A stretch of 64,000 nucleotides of DNA from Novosphingobium panipatense (GCF_002149965.1 NZ_MSQB01000003.1:62001-126000), one strand, 5' to 3'; positions 39,705 to 50,124 are shown, numbered from the stretch's first letter. Program-made: numbers and translations. The notes: generated by a model from the letters alone, not told the origin.

Positions 39705-40030
39705 CAGCGCCCCCCTCCGCCCTTGCCGGTCTTGAGCGCGCCGGTCTTAGACGCGCCCTTCTTGCGGTACATCGCCAGCATGCGCTCGGTAACGGCGAAA
39801 CCGCCGAATATGTTGACGCTGGCCAGCACGACCGCGCCCAGTCCCAGCCACTTGGCCAGCGGCGAACCCTCCGCCGCGCTGGCGACGAGCGCGCCGACCA
39901 CGATCACCGAGGAGATGGCATTGGTAACGGCCATGAGCGGGGTATGCAGCGCCGGCGTGACCGACCAGACGACATAGTAGCCCACGAAGCAGGCCAGTAC
40001 GAAGATCGACAGGATCGAGATGAAATCCAT
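39704..40030 (-). CDS. pntAB: Transhydrogenase subunit alpha, membrane part
   Basis: This 108-residue protein with about three hydrophobic helices (ILSIFVLACFVGYYVVW, TNAISSVIVVGALVA, LGAVVLASVNIFGGFAV) corresponds to the membrane end of PntA. In this organism PntA is split, as in Rhodospirillum. The tail is Lys/Gly-rich. It lies between pntAA and pntB with no real gap to pntB. Confidence 0.94.
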   Translation of the reverse strand: MDFISILSIFVLACFVGYYVVWSVTPALHTPLMAVTNAISSVIVVGALVASAAEGSPLAKWLGLGAVVLASVNIFGGFAVTERMLAMYRKKGASKTGALKTGKGGGGR

Positions 40031-40070
40031 GAGCCTGCTTCCTCTTTTTTCCTCACCGCTTCAGGGCGCT

Positions 40071-41201
40071 TCAGGCCGTCAGCCTGGGATGGACCACTCT
40101 GCCGCCCTGGGTGAGACGGATGGCGCCGCCGATTTCCTCGTCGAGGACCGGCCTTCCCAGATACTTGTCCCAAAAGGCGGACACGAAGTTGAACAGGTTG
40201 CGCGCGAACAGCGCCGAAGCGTCGGCTGGCAGGTGCGCAGGCGTGTTCGAATAGCCTGCAATCCTCACGCCGTGTCGCTCCACCACGTCGTCGGCCACGC
40301 AGCCTTCGACATTGCCGCCTTGCGGTGCGGCCAGGTCGAAAATCACGCTGCCCGGCTTCATCGCGGCGATCTGCGCGTCCGAGATCAGGCGCGGCGCCGC
40401 GCGGCCCGGAATGAGCGCGGTGGTTATGACAATGTCCTGCTTCGCGAGATGGCCGGAGACCAGCTCGGCCTGCGCCCGCTGATACTCCTCGCTCATTTCC
40501 GAGGCATAGCCGCCGGAGCCTTCTCCCTCGATGCCGAGGCTTTCCACGAAGATCGGCTTGGCCCCAAGGGAAAGGATCTGCTCTTTCGTGGCCGAGCGCA
40601 CATCGGTGGCGGAAACCTGCGCGCCCAGACGGCGCGCCGTGGCGATCGCCTGAAGTCCTGCCACGCCCACGCCCATCACGAAAACCCGCGCCGCGCTCAC
40701 CGTTCCGGCAGCGGTCATCATCATCGGGAACGCGCGGCCATAGAGATTGGCGGCCACCAGCACGGCCTTGTACCCGGCAAGGTTGGATTGCGAGGAGAGG
40801 ATATCCATCGATTGCGCGCGGGTGATGCGCGGCATGAATTCCATGGCCAGCGCTTCCAGCCCGGCGGCAGCATAAGCCTCTATCCGCGACGGCGCACCGA
40901 ACGGATCGAGCGCGCCCACGATCCAGGCGCCCGGCGTCACCCCCTCCAGCAAGGCCGGGTCGGGGGCCTGCACGCCGAAAACGATGTCGGCTTTGGCCAG
41001 AACCTGGGCCGCAGATCCGGTTTCGGCTCCGGCCGCAAGATAATCCGCATCGGCGATGCTGCTCGGCAGACCGGCGCCCGCTTCCACGCAGACCGCCGCC
41101 CCGAGAGCGATCAGCTTCCTGACCGTTTCAGGCGTGGCGGAAACCCGCGTCTCGCCGGATGCGCGCTCCCGCAGGACCGCGATCCGCGTGCCTGCCGCCA
41201 C
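40071..41201 (-). CDS. pntAA: Transhydrogenase subunit alpha, NAD-binding part
   Basis: This 376-residue soluble domain I binds NAD(H). It has the alanine dehydrogenase/PntA N-terminal fold (IAVLRERASGETRVSATPETV) and the Rossmann segment MGVGVAGLQAIATARRLGA. The start is GTG at 41201, immediately after the aa3 subunit IV stop. It forms the transhydrogenase with pntAB and pntB. Confidence 0.95.
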   Translation of the reverse strand: MAAGTRIAVLRERASGETRVSATPETVRKLIALGAAVCVEAGAGLPSSIADADYLAAGAETGSAAQVLAKADIVFGVQAPDPALLEGVTPGAWIVGALDPFGAPSRIEAYAAAGLEALAMEFMPRITRAQSMDILSSQSNLAGYKAVLVAANLYGRAFPMMMTAAGTVSAARVFVMGVGVAGLQAIATARRLGAQVSATDVRSATKEQILSLGAKPIFVESLGIEGEGSGGYASEMSEEYQRAQAELVSGHLAKQDIVITTALIPGRAAPRLISDAQIAAMKPGSVIFDLAAPQGGNVEGCVADDVVERHGVRIAGYSNTPAHLPADASALFARNLFNFVSAFWDKYLGRPVLDEEIGGAIRLTQGGRVVHPRLTA

Positions 41202-41203
41202 GG

Positions 41204-41329
41204 TTACCCGGCGATCAGGCTGACGACGAAGGCCACGATCAGGATGACGATGCCGGTGCTCCAGGCAGTAACCTTGACGAAGCCGTTGTAAGTCTCGGTA
41301 GCGGCCTTGATGTCGTTGCCTGCAGCCAT
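41204..41329 (-). CDS. aa3-type cytochrome c oxidase subunit IV
   Basis: This 41-residue protein ends in a single hydrophobic helix (AWSTGIVILIVAFVVSLIAG) preceded by AAGNDIKAATETYNGFVKV. This is the small alphaproteobacterial oxidase subunit IV pattern. The ATG at 41329 has GAGG ten bases upstream; the longer frame to 41398 is not needed. It lies two bases before pntAA, linking respiration and NADPH supply in one unit. Confidence 0.85.
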   Translation of the reverse strand: MAAGNDIKAATETYNGFVKVTAWSTGIVILIVAFVVSLIAG

Positions 41330-41473
41330 GAACAGGAATCCTCTTCGCTTATTGCCGTTTGATACACGATATTTAGCGGTGACTCGATCGGTGCTCAAGT
41401 GATAAGCGGTTCATCGCCGGTTCTGCCGAAACCGGAGAAAAGAAGATCGGGTCGTCAGGATTTCCTCCATGCC

Positions 41474-41497
41474 GGCAAGCGGAAAAGTCCGCTTGCC
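41474..41497. other. Perfect 10-bp hairpin between divergent genes
   Basis: GGCAAGCGGA (41474-41483) and TCCGCTTGCC (41488-41497) form an exact stem with an AAAG loop. It lies in the 277-base gap between the divergent subunit IV gene and the response regulator gene. No T run follows, so it may be a 5' leader element rather than a terminator. Confidence 0.5.
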
Positions 41498-41606
41498 CTG
41501 TGATGAAACGATGTGAGGAAACGACCCGAGCCTTAATTTCGTCTTTACCGCTTTCCCATAGGGCGGAAAGGGCGACACCAAGGAGGCGACACGGGCGGGT
41601 GACATT

Positions 41607-43031
41607 ATGGCGGAACAGGAACAACGCCTCCTCATGCTCATCGACGATGAGCCGGCCCAGAGCCGCCTGATCTCGGCGCTTGCCGCGCGGGAGGGCTGGC
41701 GCACGGTCATCGCGCGCGATCCCGAGACCGCGATCGCCACGCTCGGCACCCGCCAGGGCATGCAGCTTTCCGCGATCATCCTCGATCAATGGGTGCCCGG
41801 CGACGACGCCTGCACGCTGATCGCGGAACTCAAGTCGCGCCGCCCGGCCCTGCCGATCCTCATGCTGACAGCCAGCACCTCCCCGCTCTTGGCGGTGGAA
41901 GCGATGCGCGCCGGGGCTACCGACTATCTCGTCAAGCCGGTCGCGCCGGACCGGCTGATGCATGCCCTGCGTTCGGCCACCACGCGCGAGGCCCCGCGCG
42001 ACGAACTCGCGCCGCTGACGGAGAAAATGCCCTCCAATCCCGATTTCGAATCGATGATCGGAGCTGCGCCGAACTTCCGAAAGGCCCTGGCCGTCGCTGC
42101 CAAGGCCGCGCGAGGGCACGGACCGGTACTGATCGAAGGCGAGACGGGTTCCGGCAAGGAAATGCTGATCCGGGCGATGCATGCAGCCAGCCCGCGCTCG
42201 AAATCGCCGCTGCGGATCGTCAATGTCGGCGGCCTTCCTGCCAATTCCATCGAATCCGCCCTGTTCGGCCATGAAAAGGGCGCCTTCCCCGGCGCTTTCG
42301 AACGCCAGATCGGCGCGCTCCAGCATTGCGACGGGGCAACGCTTGCCCTCGACGAGATCGACCGCCTGCCGCTTTCCGTGCAGGAACGGCTGCTGGAATC
42401 GATCCGCAAGAGCGACGTCCGGCCGATCGGCGCGCGCCATTCCTTCCGCATCGATGCCCGTCTGATCGCCGCCAGCAACCTGCCCTTGCAGGATCTCGTC
42501 ACCGAGGGGCATTTCCTGCCCGAACTGCTGGAAGCGCTGTCGCCCACCAAGGTCAGCCTCCCCCCATTGCGCGAACGCACCGGCGATATCCCTGCACTCG
42601 CCCGCTTCTTCCTCGCCCGCATCGGCGAGCAGCCGGGCCTGCGCGAACTGGGCATCACCGATGGCGCACTGTCCCTGCTCGCTGCCTACGACTGGCCGGG
42701 CAATGTCCGCCAGCTTCAGGCCGTGCTGTTCCGCGCCGCCGTGTTCTGCGACGGCGACGCCCTGACATCGGAAGATTTTCCGCAGCTTCTCAATATCCTG
42801 GGCACCGGCCCCGCTTCGGTAGCGGGCAATCCGATGCAGGAAAGCTCGGGCGTCATGCTCTATACCGCCGACGGCAACTTGCGCCCGCTCGACGAGATCG
42901 AGGCCGACGTCATCCGCCTGGCCATCGGTCTCTACCGGGGCCGCATGACCGAAGTGGCACGGCGCCTCGGCATCGGCCGCTCCACCCTCTATCGCAAGCT
43001 CGGCGAACTCGGCATCGACAACGCGGCGTAA
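41607..43031 (+). CDS. Sigma-54-type response regulator with altered GAFTGA loop
   Basis: This 474-residue NtrC-like protein has a receiver domain (acceptor Asp60 in IILDQWVPGDD, Lys110 in YLVKP) and an AAA+ domain with Walker A GETGSGKE (178-185) and Walker B LALDEID (to 252). A Fis-type helix-turn-helix ends it (MTEVARRLGIGRSTLYRKL). The loop that contacts sigma-54 reads GAFPGA (225-230) instead of GAFTGA, and the following segment is short. It may therefore not activate sigma-54 RNA polymerase in the usual way. No histidine kinase is adjacent. Confidence 0.88.
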   Translation: MAEQEQRLLMLIDDEPAQSRLISALAAREGWRTVIARDPETAIATLGTRQGMQLSAIILDQWVPGDDACTLIAELKSRRPALPILMLTASTSPLLAVEAMRAGATDYLVKPVAPDRLMHALRSATTREAPRDELAPLTEKMPSNPDFESMIGAAPNFRKALAVAAKAARGHGPVLIEGETGSGKEMLIRAMHAASPRSKSPLRIVNVGGLPANSIESALFGHEKGAFPGAFERQIGALQHCDGATLALDEIDRLPLSVQERLLESIRKSDVRPIGARHSFRIDARLIAASNLPLQDLVTEGHFLPELLEALSPTKVSLPPLRERTGDIPALARFFLARIGEQPGLRELGITDGALSLLAAYDWPGNVRQLQAVLFRAAVFCDGDALTSEDFPQLLNILGTGPASVAGNPMQESSGVMLYTADGNLRPLDEIEADVIRLAIGLYRGRMTEVARRLGIGRSTLYRKLGELGIDNAA

Positions 43032-43047
43032 TGGGTCCTTCAATGCG

Positions 43048-43081
43048 AAGATGCCGGCGAGCACTCGCTCGCCGGCATCTT
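43048..43081. terminator. Bidirectional hairpin terminator
   Basis: AAGATGCCGGCGAG (43048-43061) and CTCGCCGGCATCTT (43068-43081) form a perfect 14-bp stem with a six-base loop. It lies between the convergent response regulator and a periplasmic protein gene. Confidence 0.75.
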
Positions 43082-43101
43082 ATGCGCGGTTTTGAAGCGC
43101 G

Positions 43102-43473
43102 TTACAGGTTTTCGAAATAGACCTGCGGCACGCGGTAGCCGCGCTTGCTCATGTACTTCACATACTTGCCGCGCTCCTGGTGAAGCTCGGTGCCGTATTC
43201 CTCCCAGGCATCGCGCTGGTCCTCGATATCGGAAGCATGGCGCAAGTCGCTGGCGAGTTCCTTGCGGCTCTCGTTGACGTTGATGCGGTAGTCATACCAC
43301 TTGCTGTTCTGGACGCCGCCGATCGGATTCTGGATCACCAGCGATTCCTCATGGCGCGCAACCTTCTGCTCGTACATCATCGGTTGCACGGCCGTAGCGG
43401 CAACAGGCAGCGCCAGAACCGGGACGGCGGCGAGCGCGAGAAGCGCGGTGCGGGGACGATTGGTCTGCTTCAT
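43102..43473 (-). CDS. Exported protein of unknown function
   Basis: This 123-residue protein has a signal peptide (MKQTNRPRTALLALAAVPVL, cut near ATA-VQP) and a charged, mainly helical mature part rich in Arg, Glu and Tyr (DDIEDQRDAWEEYGTEL-like, NPIGGVQNSKWYDYRINV). No family is recognised. GGGAG lies eight bases before the ATG at 43473; the frame extension to 43548 is not needed. Confidence 0.7.
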   Translation of the reverse strand: MKQTNRPRTALLALAAVPVLALPVAATAVQPMMYEQKVARHEESLVIQNPIGGVQNSKWYDYRINVNESRKELASDLRHASDIEDQRDAWEEYGTELHQERGKYVKYMSKRGYRVPQVYFENL

Positions 43474-43797
43474 TGCGAAACTCCCTTTCGCTTGACGACG
43501 CAGGCCCGATTGCCCGCGTTTGGAAAGTGCAACGAGCCTACCCAGCATTTCCCTCCCGCCTCCGGGACGAAACGAGCCGCTTCCGAGACGCCCGGCGGCA
43601 TGCGTCTACCAGTTCACACACCGGCGCCGCATCGTTCATCGAAGGGCAAGTTGCGGTTCATCCGGCGTCCACAATTGTCGCGAATTTTCAGTGCCTAATA
43701 TCGCGGTCCACGCGCGGCCCCTTGCAAAGAAGTCACGCCTGCCGCGACGAACCCGCCCCTCGCTCCGGCGTTTCTGACCGGAAACGAGGAGATTTGA
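43474..43797. other. Intergenic region, divergent promoters presumed
   Basis: This 324-base gap separates two divergent genes. The part nearest the SDR gene has the ribosome site GAGGAGATT. A local AT-rich patch (about 43672-43701, including CAATTGTCGCGAATTTTC) could hold promoters. No convincing gene, repeat or hairpin was seen. Confidence 0.5.
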
Positions 43798-44544
43798 ATG
43801 ATGGACTTCAAGGACAAGGCCGGGATCGTGACGGGTGCGGCCTCGGGCATCGGTGCGGCCGTGGCGCGCGAACTGGTGGGGCAAGGCGGGCGCGTGGTGA
43901 TCGCGGACTTCGACGAAGAAGCCGCCCGCGCGCTTTCACAGGAACTCGGCGCGGAACGGACGGCGGTGTTCCGGCTCGACGTTGCTGACCCCGCCGCCAA
44001 TGAGGCGCTCGTCTCCTTCGCGCTCGGCACTTTCGACAGGCTCGACTTTGCGGTGAACAATGCCGGGATCGGCGCGCCATCGATGAAGCTGGCGGACATT
44101 CCGCTCGATTCCTGGTCGCGCGTGATCGATGTGGATCTCAACAGCGTGTTCTACGCCATGAAGTACCAGATCCCGGCCATGGCGGAGCGCGGCGGCGGGG
44201 CGATCATCAACATGGCCTCTATCCTGGGCGCGGTCGGCTGGGCGGGGTCGGCGGCCTATGTCACGGCCAAGCACGCGCTGCTGGGCATGACCAAGGTGGC
44301 TGCGCTCGATTATGCCGATGCCGGGCTGCGCATCAATGCCGTAGGCCCCGGCTTCGTTTCCACCCCGGCGCTGGAAAAGACCATGACCTCGCAGGAAATG
44401 GCGGAACTGGCCGGAAAGCATGCGCTGGGTCGCCTCGCCCGGCCGGAAGAGATCGCCATGGTCACCAGCTTCCTGCTGTCCGAGCGCGCCTCCTTCGTGA
44501 CCGGAACCTATTACCCGGTCGACGGCGGCTATCTCGCCATCTGA
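43798..44544 (+). CDS. SDR family oxidoreductase
   Basis: This 248-residue classical short-chain dehydrogenase has the cofactor motif TGAASGIGAAVA (about 13-24), NNAG, catalytic Ser in ASILGAVG and the YVTAK catalytic Tyr/Lys (about 160-164). DFDEEAARAL after the second strand points to NAD preference. GGAG lies six bases before the ATG at 43798. Substrate cannot be told. Confidence 0.9.
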   Translation: MMDFKDKAGIVTGAASGIGAAVARELVGQGGRVVIADFDEEAARALSQELGAERTAVFRLDVADPAANEALVSFALGTFDRLDFAVNNAGIGAPSMKLADIPLDSWSRVIDVDLNSVFYAMKYQIPAMAERGGGAIINMASILGAVGWAGSAAYVTAKHALLGMTKVAALDYADAGLRINAVGPGFVSTPALEKTMTSQEMAELAGKHALGRLARPEEIAMVTSFLLSERASFVTGTYYPVDGGYLAI

Positions 44545-44559
44545 ACGCGGAGAATGGAC

Positions 44560-45669
44560 TCAGGGAATCTGCGCGAAGTCGGTGAGAGCGGCATCGCGCA
44601 GGCCGCGCCAGACGCGGGCCGCCTGCACGGTTTCGGCCACGTCGTGAACCCTGACGATGTGCGAGCCCGCCTCCATCGCCTTGAGCGCCAGCGTGACCGA
44701 ACCGCCGAGCCGCTGGTGCGCGGGCGCCTCGTTCGACAGCGCACCGATCATGCGCTTGCGGCTGGCACCGACGAACAGCGGATGGCCGAGCGCGTGGAAC
44801 AGCGCCAGCCCGTTCATGAGTTGCAGGTTCTCGTTCAGGGTTTTGCCGAAGCCCACGCCGGGATCGAGCAGGATGTTTTCCGGCGCGATCCCCGCTGCAA
44901 CCGCCTTGTCCCGGCAAGCCCGCAGCCAGTCGAACACGTCGAGCACGACGTCATCGTAATCGCCATTGGAATGGAGATCGTCGCCGTCTCCCGGCGCATG
45001 CATCAGCACCACCGGCGCACCTGACGAGGCTGCGAATTCAAGGCTGCGAGGGTCATGGCGCAGCGCGGATACGTCGTTGATGATATGGGCCCCTGCCCGC
45101 AGCGTCGCTTCCATCACGGCCGGACGGCGCGTGTCCACGCTGATCGCCGCGCCCATCGCCGCCAGCCGCTCGACCATCGGCACGACCCGCTTCAACTCGT
45201 CGCCTTCCCATACGGCAGCGGCGCCGGGCCTGGTGGATTCGCCGCCGATGTCGATCATGGCAGCGCCTGCCTCCAGCATGGCGGCCGCATGGTCGGTGGC
45301 GATCTGCGCATCGTCCAGGAACTTGCCGCCGTCGGAGAAGCTGTCTGGCGTGATGTTGAGAATTCCGGCGATCTGCGGCTGCTCCAGCCGGATCGCGCGC
45401 GCACCGCAGCGCAGCCGCGCATGAACCTTGCGCAAGTTGGACCACTGAAGCTCCGCCTCGCCCCCCAGCTCGGCGGGCAGGCTTGCCAGAGCCTCGGCAG
45501 CCTGTGCGGCGCCGAACCGGGAGCGCGAGAGGATCTTGCCGTTTTCCCGCACGATCAGAGCGAACCGGCTGGCCCAGACCATCGAACCGCCGAGGCGGAT
45601 CGCCTCGCCCTCCTCGCTCTGCGGGCTGTCGGCGAAGGCGATCGGGCGGATGTAAACGGTACGGGTCAT
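44560..45669 (-). CDS. folP: Dihydropteroate synthase with N-terminal extension
   Basis: This protein of 369 residues joins p-aminobenzoate to the pterin diphosphate in folate synthesis. The core motifs are GILNITPDSFSDGG (about residue 100), DIGGESTRPGA and LDPGVGFGKT, SRKRMIG. An extra N-terminal segment of about 95 residues is unlike E. coli FolP; related sphingomonad enzymes seem to have it too. ATG 45669 was chosen over a frame extension to 45729. It converges on the SDR gene with a 15-base gap. Confidence 0.94.
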   Translation of the reverse strand: MTRTVYIRPIAFADSPQSEEGEAIRLGGSMVWASRFALIVRENGKILSRSRFGAAQAAEALASLPAELGGEAELQWSNLRKVHARLRCGARAIRLEQPQIAGILNITPDSFSDGGKFLDDAQIATDHAAAMLEAGAAMIDIGGESTRPGAAAVWEGDELKRVVPMVERLAAMGAAISVDTRRPAVMEATLRAGAHIINDVSALRHDPRSLEFAASSGAPVVLMHAPGDGDDLHSNGDYDDVVLDVFDWLRACRDKAVAAGIAPENILLDPGVGFGKTLNENLQLMNGLALFHALGHPLFVGASRKRMIGALSNEAPAHQRLGGSVTLALKAMEAGSHIVRVHDVAETVQAARVWRGLRDAALTDFAQIP

Positions 45670-45774
45670 CCCCGCGCCATAGCGCCTGTGTGCTTCAGGC
45701 AGAACAGGTTTTGCAAACCGCGCGATCACCTCTGGCTAATCGCCGCTCTACGCCCCCGTATCCTCGCAGCACAT

Positions 45775-45909
45775 CGTCACCCTGAACTCGTTTCAGGGTC
45801 CATTTTTCGGATTGCACCGTCGCACCGCGGATAAGCCGAGATCGCGGTTCTGACACGGAAGGCTCCGCGTTTTCGGCTTGATGGACCCTGAAACAAGTTC
45901 AGGGTGACG
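45775..45909. repeat. REP-like palindrome, family B (copy 1)
   Basis: The left end CGTCACCCTGAACTCGTTTC and the right end GAAACAAGTTCAGGGTGACG are inverted repeats enclosing about 95 bases. Both contain the core CTGAAC and flank GGTCCAT. It lies between the folP 5' end and ccrM 3' end. The same unit occurs at 61375 and a variant at 50156. Confidence 0.78.
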
Positions 45910-45938
45910 ACTGAGTAATCAGTCTCCGCGCCCCTGCC

Positions 45939-47108
<1,170 letters not shown>

Positions 47109-47113
47109 CTAGT

Positions 47114-47378
47114 GAGTCTTTCTCGACTCAGCGTCAAGCCGCGACTCGTGGGATTCCCTTGCGATTCACCTGCTCAAGAAACGGAACAAAACGAATCCGG
47201 CACAAGATGTCGAGTCATGATCGACTCGCCGGACTCAAGATATGGGGGTTGTGGCTCCCCGGACTCACCGGGAAATATTTCCCGAAGATCGGGATTTCAG
47301 CGGCTTGTCGAAACACCGCGAAAAGCCCGCCTTGCGGCGACTGAATCTTCTCCGCCGGACGCCACCTCGGAAAGATTC
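47114..47378 (-). promoter_or_regulatory. Dense cluster of 12 GANTC sites upstream of ccrM
   Basis: GANTC occurs at 47114, 47125, 47143, 47152, 47163, 47193, 47212, 47223, 47232, 47262, 47343 and 47374. Random expectation in 265 bases is about one. Ten sites lie in 153 bases, with spacings of 11, 18, 9, 11, 30, 19, 11, 9 and 30, close to multiples of about 10. This is the whole gap between the ccrM start and the SDR gene stop, so it is ccrM's upstream region. Methylation-dependent autoregulation is the simplest reading. Confidence 0.8.
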
Positions 47379-47400
47379 AAACTGGTATTCGCCAGCGCTT

Positions 47401-48315
47401 TCAGAACCCTGCAAGGCCGCAGTCGATCCCCGTCATCTGCTCGCTGACCTCCCACAGCCTGCGCGCGGCCATGACATCGCGCGCCGCGGCATTGCGACGG
47501 GCTATGCCGGAAGGGCCGGACATGCCGAAAAAGCGCTGCGGGCCATAGTATTGCCCCGGCTCGGCGGCCGCGTCGGTTGCCGCCTGAAGCGTTGGCCAGG
47601 CGCCGTGCTCGGCGCTGTTGAGGACGACCCCGGCCACCGGGAACAGCAACCGGAAGCCCAGCGAATGGCGGCCCAGTTCGGTTGCCGCAATGCCCGGATG
47701 ACAGGCCATGGCGCTGACCGGCGAACCGGCAGCGCGCAGGCGCCGGTCCAGTTCCAGCAGATGGAGCAAGTTCGCCAGCTTGCTGTCCCCATAGCGCTGC
47801 CGGGCACGGTAGCTGCGGCGCGCATCGAGGTCGTCCCAGTCGATGCGGCCGCGCATATGGGCAAGGCTGGCAGTGATCACCACGCGGGCGCCGGGCGTCT
47901 CGGCCAGTTTGGGCAGCAGCAGCCCGGTCAGCGCGAAAGGCGCAAGATGGTTCACGCCGAACTGCAATTCGTGCCCCTGCACCGTCCGCTCCAGCGGCGG
48001 CACCATGACTCCGGCATTGTTCACCAGCACATCGAGACGCGGCTCGTCCCGCATGACCTGCTCGGCGCATTCGCGCACGCTGAACAGGTCCGCCTGGTCG
48101 AGGGGAACGAAAGCGAGATTGGCGCCCGGCGCTTCCATGCGGATATGCTCCATGGCGAGGCGGGCCTTTTCCTCGCTACGGCAGGCCATCAGCACGCGCG
48201 CGCCGTGGGCCGCCAGCACTCTGGCCGTTTCGTAGCCGATCCCGGTATTGGCGCCGGTCACGAGAAAGCACTTGCCGGCCTGTCCCGCGACGGAAGCTGC
48301 GGTAAAGCCGCTCAC
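47401..48315 (-). CDS. SDR family oxidoreductase (retinol dehydrogenase-like)
   Basis: This 304-residue short-chain dehydrogenase has [12 protein letters not shown] (about 19-30), NNAGVM, catalytic Ser in [10 protein letters not shown] and Tyr/Lys in YGDSKLAN. The layout resembles the RDH11-14/WWOX-like group. The GTG start overlaps the rnhB stop (GTGA) and has GGAG eight bases upstream. Substrate unknown. Confidence 0.85.
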   Translation of the reverse strand: MSGFTAASVAGQAGKCFLVTGANTGIGYETARVLAAHGARVLMACRSEEKARLAMEHIRMEAPGANLAFVPLDQADLFSVRECAEQVMRDEPRLDVLVNNAGVMVPPLERTVQGHELQFGVNHLAPFALTGLLLPKLAETPGARVVITASLAHMRGRIDWDDLDARRSYRARQRYGDSKLANLLHLLELDRRLRAAGSPVSAMACHPGIAATELGRHSLGFRLLFPVAGVVLNSAEHGAWPTLQAATDAAAEPGQYYGPQRFFGMSGPSGIARRNAAARDVMAARRLWEVSEQMTGIDCGLAGF

Positions 48316-48944
48316 AGTGCCATCTCCAGCTGCGCGACGGGCGCGAAACTGCGCCGATGATGCGGCGTGGGGCCATGGAGGCGCAAGGCTTCCAGGTGCT
48401 GCGCGGTGCCGTAACCGGCGTTGCGTTCCCAGCCGTAATGGGGATGCACCTCGGCAAGATCGCGCATCAGGCGGTCGCGGTGTTCCTTGGCGATGATCGA
48501 GGCGGCCGAGATGCTGGGCTCCAGCGCGTCCCCGCCGACGATGGCGCGGGCCTGCCAGCGCCAGTCGGCAGTACGGCCCATCGGCGTCATGTTGCCGTCG
48601 ATCAGCACTTCGTGCGGCTCTTCGCCCAAAGCGGCGCAGAGCGCGGCGACGGCGCGGGTCATGGCCAGCATGGTCGCGCCGAAAATGTTGAGGCGGTCGA
48701 TCTCCTCGACCTCCACGACGCCCACCGCCCAGCGGCAGCGACGCTTGATCACGGCCTCCAGCTCGCCCCGGCGCTTGCCCGAAAGCTTCTTGGAATCGTC
48801 CAGCCCGGTAGGCCGGGGCTTGCACAGCACCACTGCGCCCGCCACAACCGGGCCTGCCAACGGCCCTCGCCCGGCCTCGTCGACACCGATGACGAGGCGG
48901 CGCGTTAAGGGGAGGCCAGTTTCCTTGAGGGGTGCGACCGACAT
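48312..48944 (-). CDS. rnhB: Ribonuclease HII
   Basis: This protein of 210 residues removes RNA from RNA-DNA hybrids. The catalytic acidic residues are in [12 protein letters not shown] (Asp22, Glu23), with LIDGN and [12 protein letters not shown] following. The ATG at 48944 lies on the same CATG as the opposing sugar dehydrogenase ATG. It is followed by an SDR gene overlapping by four bases. A shorter start cannot be excluded. Confidence 0.94.
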   Translation of the reverse strand: MSVAPLKETGLPLTRRLVIGVDEAGRGPLAGPVVAGAVVLCKPRPTGLDDSKKLSGKRRGELEAVIKRRCRWAVGVVEVEEIDRLNIFGATMLAMTRAVAALCAALGEEPHEVLIDGNMTPMGRTADWRWQARAIVGGDALEPSISAASIIAKEHRDRLMRDLAEVHPHYGWERNAGYGTAQHLEALRLHGPTPHHRRSFAPVAQLEMAL

Positions 48945-50124
48945 GACCAAGCCGATTATCTCCAGATCGTTCCTTGCGGCGGTATCGCCCGTCGCCCTCG
49001 CGCTTGCAAGCTGCGGCGCGGCAGCCACCGGGGACAAGGCGTCCGCGACGTCCTCGGGTGAAACGCCCTTCAAGGTGGAGCAAGTGGCGAGTTTCGACGA
49101 GCCCTGGGCCATGGCGATCGACAAGGCCAGCGGTGCCATGATCGTCACCGAGAAGAAAGGCACGATCAAGCTGCGCCTTGCGGATGGCACGCCGGGCACC
49201 GTCTCGGGCGCGCCCAAGGTGGATTACGGCGGCCAGGGCGGTCTTGGCGACGTGATCTTCGCGCCGGGGCAGCAGGGTGCGTCGCTCAATGGCCGGGTGA
49301 TCTACCTGAGCTGGGCCGAGGCGGGCGAAGGCGATACGCGCGGTGCGGCTGTCGGCAAGGGCACGCTCTCCTGCCCGCAGCCTGCGACTTGCGCGATCGA
49401 GGGGCTCTCGGTGATCTGGCGGCAGGTGCCCAAGGTCACGGGACGCGGCCACTATTCGCACCGCCTCGCCTTCTCGCCCGAAGGCAAATACCTGTTCGTC
49501 GCTTCGGGCGAACGGCAGAAGTTCACGCCTGCTCAGGACCTCGGCACCAATCTCGGCAAAGTGCTGCGCCTCCTGCCGGACGGCACCCCGGCGCCCGGAA
49601 ACCCCTGGGCAGACAAGCCCGCGCCCACCAACCAGATCTGGTCCTACGGCCACCGCAACATATTGGGCCTGGCCTTCGACGATCGGGGACGGCTCTGGGA
49701 TCTCGAGCACGGTCCGGCGGGCGGCGACGAGCTGAACCTTGTGAAACGCGGGCAGAACTACGGCTGGCCGCTGGTCTCGGACGGCGACCATTACGACGGC
49801 AAGCCGATCCCGCGCAACTCGACCCGCCCCGACCTTGCCGCCCCGGCGATAAGCTGGAACCCCGTGATCGCGCCGGGGGACTTCATCTTCTATTCCGGCC
49901 CGCTGTTCCCGCAGTGGAAGGGGCAGTTGCTGATCGCCTCCTTCACCCTTCCCGGCGTGGTGCGCGTCAGGATCGACGGCGAGAAGGCGGTCGAGGAAGC
50001 CCGTTACCCGCTCGACAACCGCATCCGCGAGATCGAGCAGAGCGGCGACGGCACGATCTGGCTCCTGGAAGACGGCCCTGCAGGCACCTCGGGACACCTG
50101 CTGAAGCTGACGCCGAAAACGTAA
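48943..50124 (+). CDS. PQQ-dependent sugar dehydrogenase-family lipoprotein
   Basis: This protein of 393 residues has a lipobox (LALASCG, Cys24) and a beta-propeller of the soluble glucose/sorbosone dehydrogenase family ([59 protein letters not shown]). The family oxidises aldose sugars with bound PQQ in the periplasm; whether PQQ is used here is not proved. Its ATG overlaps the divergent rnhB ATG. Confidence 0.86.
   Translation: MTKPIISRSFLAAVSPVALALASCGAAATGDKASATSSGETPFKVEQVASFDEPWAMAIDKASGAMIVTEKKGTIKLRLADGTPGTVSGAPKVDYGGQGGLGDVIFAPGQQGASLNGRVIYLSWAEAGEGDTRGAAVGKGTLSCPQPATCAIEGLSVIWRQVPKVTGRGHYSHRLAFSPEGKYLFVASGERQKFTPAQDLGTNLGKVLRLLPDGTPAPGNPWADKPAPTNQIWSYGHRNILGLAFDDRGRLWDLEHGPAGGDELNLVKRGQNYGWPLVSDGDHYDGKPIPRNSTRPDLAAPAISWNPVIAPGDFIFYSGPLFPQWKGQLLIASFTLPGVVRVRIDGEKAVEEARYPLDNRIREIEQSGDGTIWLLEDGPAGTSGHLLKLTPKT

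Noticed and set aside
41335..41359. EcfG-like GGAAT-N16-CGTT near the oxidase subunit IV gene
   Set aside because: The -35 differs from GGAAC and it points away from the nearest gene on that strand, 250 bases off.
47159..47344. A 61-codon plus-strand frame in the GANTC region
   Set aside because: No ribosome site, no motif and composition unlike nearby genes; the region is better explained as regulatory DNA.
47401..50097. An 898-codon frame extending the SDR gene over rnhB and the sugar dehydrogenase
   Set aside because: Only the part from GTG 48315 matches an SDR; the rest is a shadow of the genes on either strand.
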